Positions 1 to 9,402 are shown, counted from the first letter of the stretch. The stretch: 64,000 bases of DNA from Fictibacillus aquaticus (GCF_002245695.1 NZ_NOII01000002.1:62001-126000), one strand, 5' to 3'. Notes: a model not told the origin generated them from the letters alone. Numbers and translations: made by a program.

Positions 1-1286
1 TAGATCGTCGGCACCGTGTCGCCAAGCCCTGGACTCGCTACAGCAAATCCCCCTTTTAGTAACTCTACGAACTCAAGTGTGATGGAAACTTCCGGCTTAT
101 CTTTCAAGTACTTCTTCAACTCTGCCAGCAGCTTTGTTTGTGAAGTGATGGAATCCGAATACACAGGCGGTGCATGCCGCAGCTTCGTGTTTCCATTCTC
201 GTCTTTATATTTGGACGCTTCAGGAGAAGTGTATTCGGCCACGCACGTATACAGCTCATCGCCTTCTAACGCCCGGTATAAATCCACCGTTTTTACGTTT
301 CCGGCAGTATCGTGCGCTACCCAGCCTTTCGCCGTGTTCTTCCCTGTGGAAGGGGTGTGCTTCGGATCATCGCCTTTAAAAGTCGCTGTGACTACGTGAG
401 TCTTTGATTCAAGCCCTCGAAACACCTCTGCTCCCTTAGTGCCGGATGTTGCAGACCACGTACTTACCTTCGCCTTTTTATCCCCTGTCGCAAACTCCCA
501 CACACCGCCATCATCGCTGCCGTAAAAACGGAATTTAAACCCCGTTCCTGTAAAGCTGAACGTGAAGGTGGCACCTACTTGCTTGGTGTAATGGTAAGGA
601 TCATCAACATCCAGCCAAGTGCCTGTACGAGAATCATAGTTCATGGATACTCCGGACAATTTATCCGTGACCCCTTCCACTTCTTTTCCGTACCCTTTGA
701 TGTAAGTTGAAAGGTTGTTTGTGTTTACCGACCTGGAGAGTGTTTTTATGTTGTGACCAAATCGAAACTGATAATCAGGGCTTCCGCCAATCTTGCTGCG
801 GATAACCACTTCATTCCCGTTAAGATCGAATTCCGCTTGGTACAACTCTAGTATTTTCTGAAAGAGCGAAAGTGCCGTATCGTTGCCGAAATTCTCGAGG
901 TCAGCCGTACCGAATGAATCGATGACTGAAAAGGTGTAACCAGTATTATTCAGAGCGATGGAAAGAGCTTGGTTGATGGAATACTCACCTTTGTCCAATG
1001 TGGCGTACTGAAAGTCTTCAACGATATCGAAAAAGACATGGGATGCCTGAACAGATTTCACAGGAGTCTTGCCTGCAAGTCTTTCTTCCATCGCCTTAAT
1101 CCGGTATTTTACGCCGTCTTGTTCCACAATGGATTCTTCGACTACCAAAGGAAAAGCGTGTTTGTTGCGCTCTGTTTCGTACAACAAAAAAGAGAGCGAA
1201 CGATCACCGTTCACTCTCCTTTTGCGGGTTAAACCTTTGTAGTCGGTTAACAGCTCCGTGCTGCCGGTTATGGAGGTTATTTGCAT
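1..1286 (-). CDS. Prophage tail-tip protein (Tal / prophage endopeptidase tail type), C-terminus outside window
   Basis: The open frame begins at an ATG at 1286, preceded by a GAGGTG ribosome site, and runs off the left edge without a stop, giving about 428 visible residues. It directly follows the receptor-binding and distal-tail genes, the usual place of the tail-associated protein that forms the tail tip and often carries a peptidoglycan or host-surface hydrolase at its C-terminus, which is not visible here. Residues about 230-330 form a beta-rich module (GATFTF, GGVWEF, FKGDDP, KGWV) that recurs in the next gene. Assignment is by position and general resemblance to the phage minor structural / endopeptidase-tail family; catalytic activity cannot be judged. 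Confidence 0.7.
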   Translation of the reverse strand, partial: MQITSITGSTELLTDYKGLTRKRRVNGDRSLSFLLYETERNKHAFPLVVEESIVEQDGVKYRIKAMEERLAGKTPVKSVQASHVFFDIVEDFQYATLDKGEYSINQALSIALNNTGYTFSVIDSFGTADLENFGNDTALSLFQKILELYQAEFDLNGNEVVIRSKIGGSPDYQFRFGHNIKTLSRSVNTNNLSTYIKGYGKEVEGVTDKLSGVSMNYDSRTGTWLDVDDPYHYTKQVGATFTFSFTGTGFKFRFYGSDDGGVWEFATGDKKAKVSTWSATSGTKGAEVFRGLESKTHVVTATFKGDDPKHTPSTGKNTAKGWVAHDTAGNVKTVDLYRALEGDELYTCVAEYTSPEASKYKDENGNTKLRHAPPVYSDSITSQTKLLAELKKYLKDKPEVSITLEFVELLKGGFAVASPGLGDTVPTI

Positions 1287-1353
1287 GAGTCACCTCGGTT
1301 TTTTTGTTGATTGGTTGTTGAACAATAGTCTCTATTTGTACAACTGCGGAAAA

Positions 1354-3063
1354 TTACATAATATTTTTACTCACTTCCGGTAAATAGGTAGTAAGTCGTT
1401 TGGATTTTATGCGCCAAATATATCCTGCGGGAACTATAACGTTCTGCATACTTGCAAAATATAATTTGCCACGAGTTGGATTATGTTCAATCCAGGTAAA
1501 AGGGTTTCCAATACCGACTTCACCTTTTCTCATAGATTTTGAGAAATATTCTATTGTCACAGCTATGGCTAAATCTTTTCTTTCATCTGAATCTACATCA
1601 TTCACAATTGCAAACGATTTCGTATTTGACTCTGACCAGTATTCTTTACTGTTATCCGTTTTAACTGTGTATACTTTGTCAGTACTGCTCACTACTTTTT
1701 TGCCAAACGTTGTCCAATACGGAATCATAACACCGTAACCATATTTCACTTCTGTATTTCGCAAAAACTCTATTTTGGTATCGTGAACACATACACCTTC
1801 TTTAATGGTGTGATACTGTGTGATTTCCACTAACGCATTAACCATATCGGATGTGTGATATCCTCTTACTTTTTGTATCAACTGAATTACTTCAACATTG
1901 CGAAAGAAAGAATTACTTAGCCATTCAACGACTTTACCGTCCGCCATTAAAATTGGCTCCATCACTTTAAATGCGGTGCCTGTGGCATTGTGTTCGGGAA
2001 CAAATTGGTGTAAAGCCGCGCTTCCTTCTGGTTTTAGCTCTATGGCAAATTCTTTATTTGACGCACTATATTCAACGTCATGCAACTTATTTACAGTGAA
2101 GCTCTCATTATATTCGTAAAAAGTTCGCAAAGTATCTTGTGGTCGTGTGTTGCCGAAGTAAACCCAACCTCTTGCAGGAGCCACGGATGGAGGATTTAAA
2201 GGATCTGCGCCTTTAAATATACCTTTAATGGTATGCGTTGTTTCTTGGAGATTATCAAATAAAGTTTTCTGTTTTACAATCGCTGTTGCTGCCCAAACAC
2301 TTATAGTTTTTCTTTGTTCTGACGGTTTTCCCTCATCAAGTACAAATTCCCAAATGCCCCCTCGATTTTCCTCCCACGAAGTAAAATCAATCCTCTTGCC
2401 AGTAAATGTACCCGAAATTGTCGCACCGATTTCCGCAGTCCAATAATGGGGAGCAGATGTAGTAGTAAAAGCTCCAGTACTAGATAAATAGTTGAACGCA
2501 TTCGTTTGTGCATCTAGTTTCGTAACGGCTCCATAGTAAGTGCCGTAATCAATAATAAAATCGTCATTAGCATCTTTTATAAATGTTCTTGTAGAAGCGT
2601 GGGTTTCGCTATGTTTGGTATGAACTCGAAATTGTCTTTGTGTTCCATATACTACTTCAAGGGTCATATTTTTTTTCAAGCTGCTAAGTTTTTTTAATGT
2701 TTCTACAAAATCAATTTGGTTTTGAAATGTCAAATTCTCCGCCAACTGTGCATCAACACCATTTAATCTGGCATTCAAATTCACAGCTGTTCCGCGTGCT
2801 TGCACAACTTCTGGATTGTTAGACCCCGCTTGGGCGATTACTTGATCAAATTGTGTTTGAACCGTTTCTGCTTTGGATTTTGCGTTATTGGCAGTTGTTA
2901 CTGCACTGTCAGCTTTGCTGTCAGAAGCTGTAGCCGTCGTCTTCGCCTCCGCAGCATCCGCCAAAAATTTATCGATATCCCTCTCCATATCATCGACGTT
3001 GGCGTTGTAGTCGTTGCGGAACACGCGGTTAAAGAGCGTGCCTAGTTTTCGGTATCGTCCCAT
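1354..3063 (-). CDS. Prophage receptor-binding / baseplate-type tail protein
   Basis: 569 residues. Residues 1-130 are helical, Ala/Lys/Asp-rich and heptad-like, typical of the trimeric stem of tail fibre or upper-baseplate proteins. Residues about 205-303 hold a beta module (EIGATISG, GGIWEF, FKGADP, ARGWV) that is clearly related to one in the neighbouring tail-tip protein. The C-terminal third is beta-rich without a motif I recognise. The gene lies between the Dit-like and Tal-like genes, so it probably attaches to the tail tip and contacts the cell surface. Function is inferred from position and architecture; no enzyme motif is seen. Confidence 0.6.
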   Translation of the reverse strand: MGRYRKLGTLFNRVFRNDYNANVDDMERDIDKFLADAAEAKTTATASDSKADSAVTTANNAKSKAETVQTQFDQVIAQAGSNNPEVVQARGTAVNLNARLNGVDAQLAENLTFQNQIDFVETLKKLSSLKKNMTLEVVYGTQRQFRVHTKHSETHASTRTFIKDANDDFIIDYGTYYGAVTKLDAQTNAFNYLSSTGAFTTTSAPHYWTAEIGATISGTFTGKRIDFTSWEENRGGIWEFVLDEGKPSEQRKTISVWAATAIVKQKTLFDNLQETTHTIKGIFKGADPLNPPSVAPARGWVYFGNTRPQDTLRTFYEYNESFTVNKLHDVEYSASNKEFAIELKPEGSAALHQFVPEHNATGTAFKVMEPILMADGKVVEWLSNSFFRNVEVIQLIQKVRGYHTSDMVNALVEITQYHTIKEGVCVHDTKIEFLRNTEVKYGYGVMIPYWTTFGKKVVSSTDKVYTVKTDNSKEYWSESNTKSFAIVNDVDSDERKDLAIAVTIEYFSKSMRKGEVGIGNPFTWIEHNPTRGKLYFASMQNVIVPAGYIWRIKSKRLTTYLPEVSKNIM

Positions 3064-3075
3064 GGGATCGCCCTC

Positions 3076-3885
3076 CTATACATAATAAAACCGGAAGTCG
3101 AACGTTATGGTGAAGGTGCCTGTGGCGCCTGTTACCGTAAAGTCGTTTGGTCCCGGTTGTAGTGTGATTAGTTTTCTGTTGGTGTCACCGAACACAGATG
3201 CGCCGTTCTTGAGCGAGCGTACGCCGTCGAGGGTCAGGGTCTGACCGGCTGTTGTCGTTCCGGTGTAGCTCCATGTTTCGCCGGTGGTGTTGTTCGTGAT
3301 GGTGAGGTTGGTGGAGGCGCCCGTGAACGTAATCTTCAACGGCCGCCGCCGCGGGTTAATGGCCACATCGCCCGCGTTAAAAATGGTGAAGCCGGACGTG
3401 CTATGCGCGTAAACCGCATCCTCCTCCGTCAGCCCCTGCCCCATCCCCCACAGTTCCGAATCAAACGTGAACGGATCCAGCGTCGTGCCGGCCGATTCCG
3501 CGTAAGGGTTGTGGGCGATGAATTCGAGGGTGAAGATGCCGTGATTCTTCTTCTTCTCCGGCAGAAATGACTTGTTCAGCTTTACCTTCCAGCGTTTCCA
3601 GGGTTCCGAATAATGGATTAAATAATACGGTTCTTTGCTAGTGAGTAACCTGTATACCTCGCTCCGTTTTAACGAGTAGTCGTAATAATCTGCTGCGGCA
3701 AATTTACAGTAGGCGGTAAGAATCCGAGGACCATATGTCGTACCGAGATCCTCGCTTCCATCTTCGTTTTCGATGTTATCTGTTTCATTTTGCGGGTTAA
3801 GTGACTCATAGAAAAAGCGCAGGGTCTCGATGCCCTCCGCTTCTAGATCGTATGTGACGCCATTTTTTATTAGCAGAAGGCTCAT
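3076..3885 (-). CDS. Phage distal tail protein (Dit, phage tail family)
   Basis: 269 residues; begins MSLLLIKNGV and has the N-terminal beta domain typical of Siphoviridae Dit proteins (PF05709-like: YYLIHYSEPWKRWKVKL, LEFIAHNPYAES), followed by a beta-sandwich C-terminal half ending in FRFYYV. Dit forms the ring that joins the tail tube and tape-measure end to the tail-tip/receptor-binding complex. The start overlaps the stop of the tape-measure gene by 4 nt, so translation is probably coupled. Its position immediately after the tape measure supports the call. Confidence 0.8.
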   Translation of the reverse strand: MSLLLIKNGVTYDLEAEGIETLRFFYESLNPQNETDNIENEDGSEDLGTTYGPRILTAYCKFAAADYYDYSLKRSEVYRLLTSKEPYYLIHYSEPWKRWKVKLNKSFLPEKKKNHGIFTLEFIAHNPYAESAGTTLDPFTFDSELWGMGQGLTEEDAVYAHSTSGFTIFNAGDVAINPRRRPLKITFTGASTNLTITNNTTGETWSYTGTTTAGQTLTLDGVRSLKNGASVFGDTNRKLITLQPGPNDFTVTGATGTFTITFDFRFYYV

Positions 3886-6800
3886 CGTTTCAACCCCTTC
3901 ACCCTGAGATCAGCGCCTAACTGATTGCTTTGAATTATATCCATTAATGGTGCGATGGCTTTGGCGATTTGATAGCTGTCCAGATGTACAGGGACTTCTA
4001 TGACGCCTCCGCTTTCTAGACTTGAAGAACGCTGCTGTTTTGAATGGTTTTGTGTTAGCAGAAGGTTTAGTGCGATCAACAGCTGATCTAACCGTTTGTT
4101 CATGCCTGGGCTCTCTACTTCATTTCGGACTAACAGTTCTGAACGGGAACTAGATAGTGACTGAGCCGCAGCACCAATGACAAATGCATTTCGATTCATT
4201 TCAGCTTGGAAAGCTCCATGTGTTTCCTTTGCCATTTGAGTAGCCGTTTTAGCAGCAAGCACCGTTTTCTTTCTAATTCCAAGCGCAAAACCATCCGTGT
4301 AGTTATTCCCTTCCTCTTCGGTTTTCTTAGAGGGAGAGTTGGAGTTGATGGATTTTTTCAATGCGCTCAATGCTGATTTTCCAATCGCCCATGCTGCATT
4401 AAAAAGAGACCCGCTTTTTGAACCGGCCCAAAGGGAATTAATAAATCCAGAAACAAAACCTGATCCGGCTCCAGACGTGTCTACACTTTTTAAACCATTC
4501 ATCCCGTAATTAGCAATGGTGCTTCCGCTTTTAAATGCTTCATCTTTTTTAGCTTCGAGATCACGAGCGAATTGAGCCCCTGCTTTATTGCCTCCGCCAC
4601 CATCTGTAGTTTGTCCCAATGTTTTCTCAACTGTTAATCCCAAAGCTGCTGCCACAGCTTTGTTTACTGGTTCTGTTGAATTAAGCCCTTCACTATGCTT
4701 TTTACCTTTATCCTTACCGGCTTCCGCAGCTTCTGGACCACCTTTTTTCAATTCATCTTTCACGCCGTTTACAACCTTAGCTGCTTCAGCTTTGGCTTCT
4801 ATTTCAGTCAGCCCCATGCCCTTGTAAAATTCCTCAAGTGCCTGCTGGGTCTTTTTCATTGCCTCTTCTTTGCTTTTACCCAAACCTTCTAAAAATTTCA
4901 TCTGTGAAGCTGCCCAGCGCTTTTGGTATTCTGCTTCACTTTCATAAACCATTATTTTATTTTCATGGTCCATTTTTTGGTGCCGCTTAAACTGTTTCCC
5001 CGTTTCGATGTCTAATAACTTTCCATCCTTAGACATTTGGTTGAACAAAGCATCCATATTTGATCTATAGCTCTCGCTGTTTTTCGCAAGAGCCTCATTA
5101 TAGTCTGCTGTGTTTTTAGCCATAAGAGCTTGCCGTGATTTTTCGTCAATATCCATCTTGGATATAATGTCCTTGCGATGCTCGTAATCTTTCTTTGCTG
5201 CCTTCTGTCCAGCCTCATATATCTCTTTCATGCGATTGTTATATTCTTTTGCTTGAGCATATGAGAGCTTGTTCGTTTGTGAAGCAACACTCGCTTGAAT
5301 AGCCATTGCCTCTTTTTGATTCTTGGCAAAAGTAGAAGTCATCTGCGCAAAAGTATTGGCATATTCCGAGAAAGTTTTTTGATCCTCAGAAGACATTTTT
5401 GAAAGATCGCCTTTGTATTTCTCTCTGAGAGCTTTCATCCCGTCCAGAGATTTTTTCACAGTCGCTATTTCTTCATCTACCGACTTTAATGCTTGATCTT
5501 GAATATCCTTTTGCTGATCAACAAACTTCTCACCAGTATCTGCGAAAGTTTGTTCTAGAACAACAGCTATTTCTTTCTTGAAAGATTCGAGTTCAGTAAT
5601 TACTTCTTCTGTCATTTTGCTATATGTTTCAATTACTTTTTTCGACATTTCTTCTGCAGCCTTACCTGTTGATTGGTTCAGCTCAAACAGCTGCTTCTCC
5701 GCTTTTTCACGTAGGGTCACGTACGATCCTGCAGCTTTCTGTGTTGATTCTGAAACACCTTCCCCGTAAAGAAGAGCAGTTTCTCTTGCTTCCTCCTGCT
5801 TCTTCCGCAGGTTTTCGTGTGCTTTTTCACTTCCATAGACTGCAAGTGTTAGTCCGGCAATTAACGCCGTTACTCCCACTACCGCCAGTCCAACCGGCCC
5901 TGTAAATGCCATGAATGCCCCAACTGCGCCTGTGAGTACGGCGATGCCTGTAACGACACCCGCCATTGCCAATGCCAGAGCCCCCGTTGACGCTATTGTG
6001 TCTTGAGTTCCTTCATCCAAGTCATTCCATTTTTCTATCAAACTTTTAGCAATATCAACGGCACCACGAATGGCTGGAGTGAGTGCTTCTGTAAACTTGA
6101 TCTTGGCCGTTTCAATAGCTCCATTCATTTCTTCAACTGCACCAGCAAGGTTGTCTTTCATGACATCTGCTGTCTTCTTTGATGCACCGGTAGAATCTTC
6201 AAGAGACTCGGTTAGTTTCTCCAACTCTTCTGGTCCGGCTTCAACTAGATTGATAAAGCCAGTCATAGCTTCCGTGCCAAAAAGAGTTTGGAAGGCTGAG
6301 AGCTTCTGTTCTTGAGTTAAGTCCTTTGTTTCATCTTGCAGTTCAGCGATGACATCGACCAACGGCAGCATATTACCTTTAGAATCTTTTAATTGTATAT
6401 TGTATTTCTCGAGTACTTTTTCCCCGGCTTTTGTTGGTGATACTAAGCGAGTGAGACCCATGCGCATGGATGTTCCGACTTGCTCTGCTGCCATGCCCCG
6501 GTCTCGTAATATCCCCGTTACAGCAGCGAGGTCTTCTACGGAGTAGCCTAACAGCTTGGCGATAGGTGCTGCATACTTAAACGAATAACCCATGTCCATG
6601 ATTGAAGCATTTGAACGGTTAGCTGCCATGGCAAACACATCTGCAACATGGGTGGACTTATCCGCTTCAAGCCCGAATCCTTTAATGGCCGAGGCCATTA
6701 TTTCAGAGACCATCGCCATGTCCTCACCAGATGCTTCAGCTGCAGATATAACGCCTGGCATAGCAGATATGATTTCATTCACTTTAAAACCTGAAGCTGC

Positions 6801-7472
6801 TAAGTTTTCTTGACCGACTGCGATCTCACTTGCGGATTTGCTTGTTGCAGCACCAAGTTCTAGCGCTTGATCCTTTAATTGCTTCATCTGATCTGCAGTG
6901 GCTTCTGATATGGCTCCAACGCGGCTAACCTGCCGGCCGAATTCCATTCCAACTTCTACTGCATTTTTCATGGCGAGCGTGCCTGCAGCAACACCTGCAC
7001 CCAATGTGATGCCGACTGTGGCACCTAAACCGGCCATCCTTTCACCGACTGCGTTCATCTTGGAACCGAAGCGATCGACAGACGAGATTTGCTTTTCTGT
7101 CTCAGCGCGCATTCGATCCATTTTACCGGTGGTCTGGTTCAGCTCGTTCTGCATTTTGTTTAGTTCGGCGTTGGCGTAGTTGAGACTCTTCGTATACTTC
7201 TCTGCTTCCTTCGATTCGGCTCCCATGGTATCCACGGAATCTTTGTGTGCTTTCGTCAGCTGTTCTACTTTCTTTTTCTGCAGTTCGATCTGTTTGTTTA
7301 AAAAATCCGCTTTGGTCTGAGCTTGCTTCAGCTCGTCGCCCCAGTTTTCCACACTCGTTTTGTTCGCTGCAAACTCAGACTTTACGATCTGCATCTGCCG
7401 AGAAACCGCGCTCATCTCGTTCCTGAATTCAGTTGAGTTGGAATACAGTCTTACTTTGACTTCTTTTGCCAC
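3882..7472 (-). CDS. Phage tail tape measure protein (TP901 family type)
   Basis: 1196 residues starting at a GTG (7472) behind GGAGGTGAC. Residues 1-140 are coiled-coil (KQIELQKKKVEQL and similar). Residues about 150-400 carry the conserved TP901 tape-measure core (ATADQMKQLKDQALELG, AEQVGTSMRMGL). Hydrophobic glycine-rich segments at about 500-550 could cross a membrane during DNA ejection, and another helical region follows. Protein length sets tail length in this family, so this is a long-tailed siphovirus. It sits between the tail chaperones and Dit as expected. The long helical central part (about 600-900) shows no hydrolase motif I recognise. Confidence 0.93.
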   Translation of the reverse strand: MAKEVKVRLYSNSTEFRNEMSAVSRQMQIVKSEFAANKTSVENWGDELKQAQTKADFLNKQIELQKKKVEQLTKAHKDSVDTMGAESKEAEKYTKSLNYANAELNKMQNELNQTTGKMDRMRAETEKQISSVDRFGSKMNAVGERMAGLGATVGITLGAGVAAGTLAMKNAVEVGMEFGRQVSRVGAISEATADQMKQLKDQALELGAATSKSASEIAVGQENLAASGFKVNEIISAMPGVISAAEASGEDMAMVSEIMASAIKGFGLEADKSTHVADVFAMAANRSNASIMDMGYSFKYAAPIAKLLGYSVEDLAAVTGILRDRGMAAEQVGTSMRMGLTRLVSPTKAGEKVLEKYNIQLKDSKGNMLPLVDVIAELQDETKDLTQEQKLSAFQTLFGTEAMTGFINLVEAGPEELEKLTESLEDSTGASKKTADVMKDNLAGAVEEMNGAIETAKIKFTEALTPAIRGAVDIAKSLIEKWNDLDEGTQDTIASTGALALAMAGVVTGIAVLTGAVGAFMAFTGPVGLAVVGVTALIAGLTLAVYGSEKAHENLRKKQEEARETALLYGEGVSESTQKAAGSYVTLREKAEKQLFELNQSTGKAAEEMSKKVIETYSKMTEEVITELESFKKEIAVVLEQTFADTGEKFVDQQKDIQDQALKSVDEEIATVKKSLDGMKALREKYKGDLSKMSSEDQKTFSEYANTFAQMTSTFAKNQKEAMAIQASVASQTNKLSYAQAKEYNNRMKEIYEAGQKAAKKDYEHRKDIISKMDIDEKSRQALMAKNTADYNEALAKNSESYRSNMDALFNQMSKDGKLLDIETGKQFKRHQKMDHENKIMVYESEAEYQKRWAASQMKFLEGLGKSKEEAMKKTQQALEEFYKGMGLTEIEAKAEAAKVVNGVKDELKKGGPEAAEAGKDKGKKHSEGLNSTEPVNKAVAAALGLTVEKTLGQTTDGGGGNKAGAQFARDLEAKKDEAFKSGSTIANYGMNGLKSVDTSGAGSGFVSGFINSLWAGSKSGSLFNAAWAIGKSALSALKKSINSNSPSKKTEEEGNNYTDGFALGIRKKTVLAAKTATQMAKETHGAFQAEMNRNAFVIGAAAQSLSSSRSELLVRNEVESPGMNKRLDQLLIALNLLLTQNHSKQQRSSSLESGGVIEVPVHLDSYQIAKAIAPLMDIIQSNQLGADLRVKGLKR

Positions 7473-7483
7473 AACGTCACCTC

Positions 7484-7657
7484 CTATCCGATGACCTGGT
7501 CAATATACAACACGTCTTCATCCGCTTTCTTTACCTTGTCCGCTTTTCTTCTGGCAAGAAGCTGCAGGTGATAGACAATGTCCATCTCATCAATCTGATT
7601 TTGTGAGAAGCCGATGTCCATGAGCGCGTTGTACATGTCCATCACAGCTTCCTGCAT
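7484..7657 (-). CDS. Tail assembly chaperone extension (gpT-like), reached by -1 frameshift
   Basis: A 57-codon frame from an ATG at 7657 to TAG at 7484, without a good ribosome site of its own. It is in the -1 frame relative to the preceding chaperone gene and stays open across the G GGA AAC slippery heptamer at 7663-7669, so the product is probably made only as a C-terminal fusion to the upstream protein, as lambda gpG-gpGT. The peptide is charged and helical (QNQIDEMDIVYHLQLL, RRKADKVKKADED) and ends just before the tape-measure start, the canonical position. Confidence 0.78.
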   Translation of the reverse strand: MQEAVMDMYNALMDIGFSQNQIDEMDIVYHLQLLARRKADKVKKADEDVLYIDQVIG

Positions 7658-7659
7658 CG

Positions 7660-7998
7660 TTAGTTTCCCTGGCCACCGTCTTCTTCTTTACCGTCGTTTA
7701 GCAGTTTGCTAGCCTGGGCGACGTTTCCGACCACAAAATGGACAACGCCATAAATCGTCTTCATCAAGTTTCTTGAATCCGTTCCATCCTCAAACTGTTC
7801 ATGAGAGAATTTGTTTTCAAACACCCTGCAAACGAAATCAATATGCTTATCCAAATCAGGTTCCTCGCTGCCTTTCTCAAATTCAAGTGCGATTTCTGAC
7901 GCCTGGCGAAACATCTTCCCAGGAATAAATGCCGGTGAGGTAAACTTCTTTTCTTCTCCATCAATAACCAATGTCAGTGTTAATGAATTCATGTCCAT
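7660..7998 (-). CDS. Tail assembly chaperone (gpG-like)
   Basis: 112 residues, acidic and helical, located between the major tail protein and the tape measure where gpG/gpGT-type chaperones lie. The 3' end carries a -1 slippery heptamer, which confirms the assignment better than the poorly conserved sequence. The protein is thought to coat the tape measure before tail-tube polymerisation; the frameshifted longer form recruits major tail protein. The start ATG at 7998 is followed by a second possible ATG two codons later. Confidence 0.8.
   Translation of the reverse strand: MDMNSLTLTLVIDGEEKKFTSPAFIPGKMFRQASEIALEFEKGSEEPDLDKHIDFVCRVFENKFSHEQFEDGTDSRNLMKTIYGVVHFVVGNVAQASKLLNDGKEEDGGQGN
7663..7669 (-). 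promoter_or_regulatory. Programmed -1 ribosomal frameshift slippery site GGGAAAC
   Basis: On the minus strand the chaperone frame reads CAG GGA AAC TAA, which contains G_GGA_AAC, a canonical X_XXY_YYZ heptamer placed directly before the stop. A one-base backward slip reads on as CTA ACG ATG and stays open for 59 codons to 7484. Confidence 0.8.
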
Positions 7999-8016
7999 GC
8001 TCCTCTCAAAATTAAA

Positions 8017-8041
8017 AAAGAGAGGATTCGCTCCTCTCTTT
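8017..8041 (-). terminator. Hairpin / partial terminator after the major tail gene
   Basis: AAAGAGAGGA and TCCTCTCTTT arms with a 5-nt loop are followed on the minus strand by a T run. It probably attenuates transcription or protects the abundant major tail mRNA within the late operon. Confidence 0.7.
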
Positions 8042-8059
8042 CATGATCATCAATAATGA

Positions 8060-8635
8060 TTAAACGGTTGGCGGTAACGCTTCGCCTTTGTATACGACTT
8101 GCTTAAACCAGTCTGCGCCTTGTGTGAATGTTGCGCTATCCTCGACCTGCCCTTTCCAACGGCCGTTATGCTTCAGTGGCATGAACTTCATTTTCAGCTT
8201 GGATGTTTGAACGTTCTTTTTGGCTTCATCCGTCTTGTGTTCCGTTGGCAGCAATTCTGGTTTTCCTTTTAACAACCAGTAGTAACGATATCCGCCTGTG
8301 GAGATTTTCGCGCGAAATCCGAGAGCGAGTTCAATAGCAACATCGTCAATGCTTGCGAACTGAACACCATTTTCTTCTGTATGGCCAAACAGTTTCTTTT
8401 GCAATTCTAATGGCAGATCTGTTGCTTCAAGCTCAACATCAATGTCACCCATGCTGTTAAGAACTTCATATGCGCCATTATCCGCATAATGCGTTTCGGA
8501 GTCTGTCTTAGGATCCACTTTTACGTTAACCGCTCCATCAAGCTTTTCCGGCGTCTCATAAGTGGCTGCAGCGATTGTATCGGCCGTCAGTTCTGCAATA
8601 TGAAACATGTCCAACCCGTGAATTAATTTGCCCAT
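8060..8635 (-). CDS. Major tail protein (phi13 family)
   Basis: 191 residues resembling the phi13-type major tail protein family (TIGR01603-like): an N-terminal MFHIAELTADT segment, a central DIDVELEATDLPLELQ motif and a GYRYYWLLKGKP strand. It polymerises as the hexameric tail tube. It follows the tail-terminator gene and precedes the tail chaperones, the standard order. A terminator-like hairpin lies directly downstream, consistent with a highly expressed structural gene. Confidence 0.88.
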   Translation of the reverse strand: MGKLIHGLDMFHIAELTADTIAAATYETPEKLDGAVNVKVDPKTDSETHYADNGAYEVLNSMGDIDVELEATDLPLELQKKLFGHTEENGVQFASIDDVAIELALGFRAKISTGGYRYYWLLKGKPELLPTEHKTDEAKKNVQTSKLKMKFMPLKHNGRWKGQVEDSATFTQGADWFKQVVYKGEALPPTV

Positions 8636-8638
8636 TGA

Positions 8639-9019
8639 TTAGGCACCTCCAGTGAATGTGTTTTTGCGATACCTCATCGGCTTGTGAAAGACCTGGGTAT
8701 CTTTTTCATATAGATCAGTAGAATCGTAACGAGTGTATCCCGCTTCTTTCATGACTTGATCTAATGCTTTGGCTATCGGTGTTTGTTTGCTCTGAGTATC
8801 TATTTTGGTATAAATGCTCAATTGAAAGGCGACTTCTGCAGAGATCGTGTTATTGTCAGAGTACTCGTCATCTGCGTTCTGTATCTCTGTATAAACGACC
8901 CTTGGGAATGCCACGGCACTAGGCGCGATAATATTATGAAAGCCACCCGTTACTAGCTCAACGAGTGGCTCATTTGATTCCAGCGCCTGCAGCAGTTCAG
9001 CTTTGGCATCGAAACTCAT
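8639..9019 (-). CDS. Tail terminator / tail completion protein (DUF3168-like)
   Basis: 126 residues. Position is fourth after the connector genes and directly before the major tail protein, the place of the protein that caps the finished tail tube. Sequence features fit the short alpha/beta tail-terminator family (PRVVYTEIQNADDEY, EVAFQLSIYTKID, AKALDQVMKEAGYTRYD). The start overlaps the upstream HK97-gp10-like gene by 4 nt (ATGA). The assignment rests on synteny plus moderate resemblance. Confidence 0.7.
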   Translation of the reverse strand: MSFDAKAELLQALESNEPLVELVTGGFHNIIAPSAVAFPRVVYTEIQNADDEYSDNNTISAEVAFQLSIYTKIDTQSKQTPIAKALDQVMKEAGYTRYDSTDLYEKDTQVFHKPMRYRKNTFTGGA

Positions 9020-9402
9020 TCCTTGATCGCCTCCATGTAAATCTCGGCCATCTTCTCTGTGGCGCGGTCGCCTGCCACATCTGCGCCTTTTTCAATAAAA
9101 GGGTAAGCCGGCATGTTGACTGTCCCATACTCCAGGAAATGCGCTCGCCAAGCAACCTTCTTGTTCGGCCCAATCGAAACAAATTTCTCCCCGTCTGAGC
9201 TCTCAGTGGGACCCGAAACGCGGATGTTATCTTGAATATGGTCTTGATCCTTGCCGCTTCGGTTAACGAGCTCACGCTGCGCCTCTGCTATGATTTCGCC
9301 GCCAGCTTTCAACGCGACCTTGTCCGTCTTCTCTACGTCCTTGCCCACTTCATCAAAAAACTTCTCCAACTCATCGAATCCTTCGAAATCCAACCTAGCC
9401 AT
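9016..9402 (-). CDS. HK97 gp10-like head-tail morphogenesis protein
   Basis: 128 residues with the typical HK97-gp10 pattern: an N-terminal LDFEGFDELEKFF helix, then GPNKKVAWRAHFLEYGT and an AYPFIEKGAD segment, the latter two being the most conserved parts of the family. It acts in joining head and tail in HK97-type siphoviruses. It overlaps the preceding head-closure gene by 8 nt and the following gene by 4 nt, so the morphogenesis genes are tightly coupled. Confidence 0.87.
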   Translation of the reverse strand: MARLDFEGFDELEKFFDEVGKDVEKTDKVALKAGGEIIAEAQRELVNRSGKDQDHIQDNIRVSGPTESSDGEKFVSIGPNKKVAWRAHFLEYGTVNMPAYPFIEKGADVAGDRATEKMAEIYMEAIKE

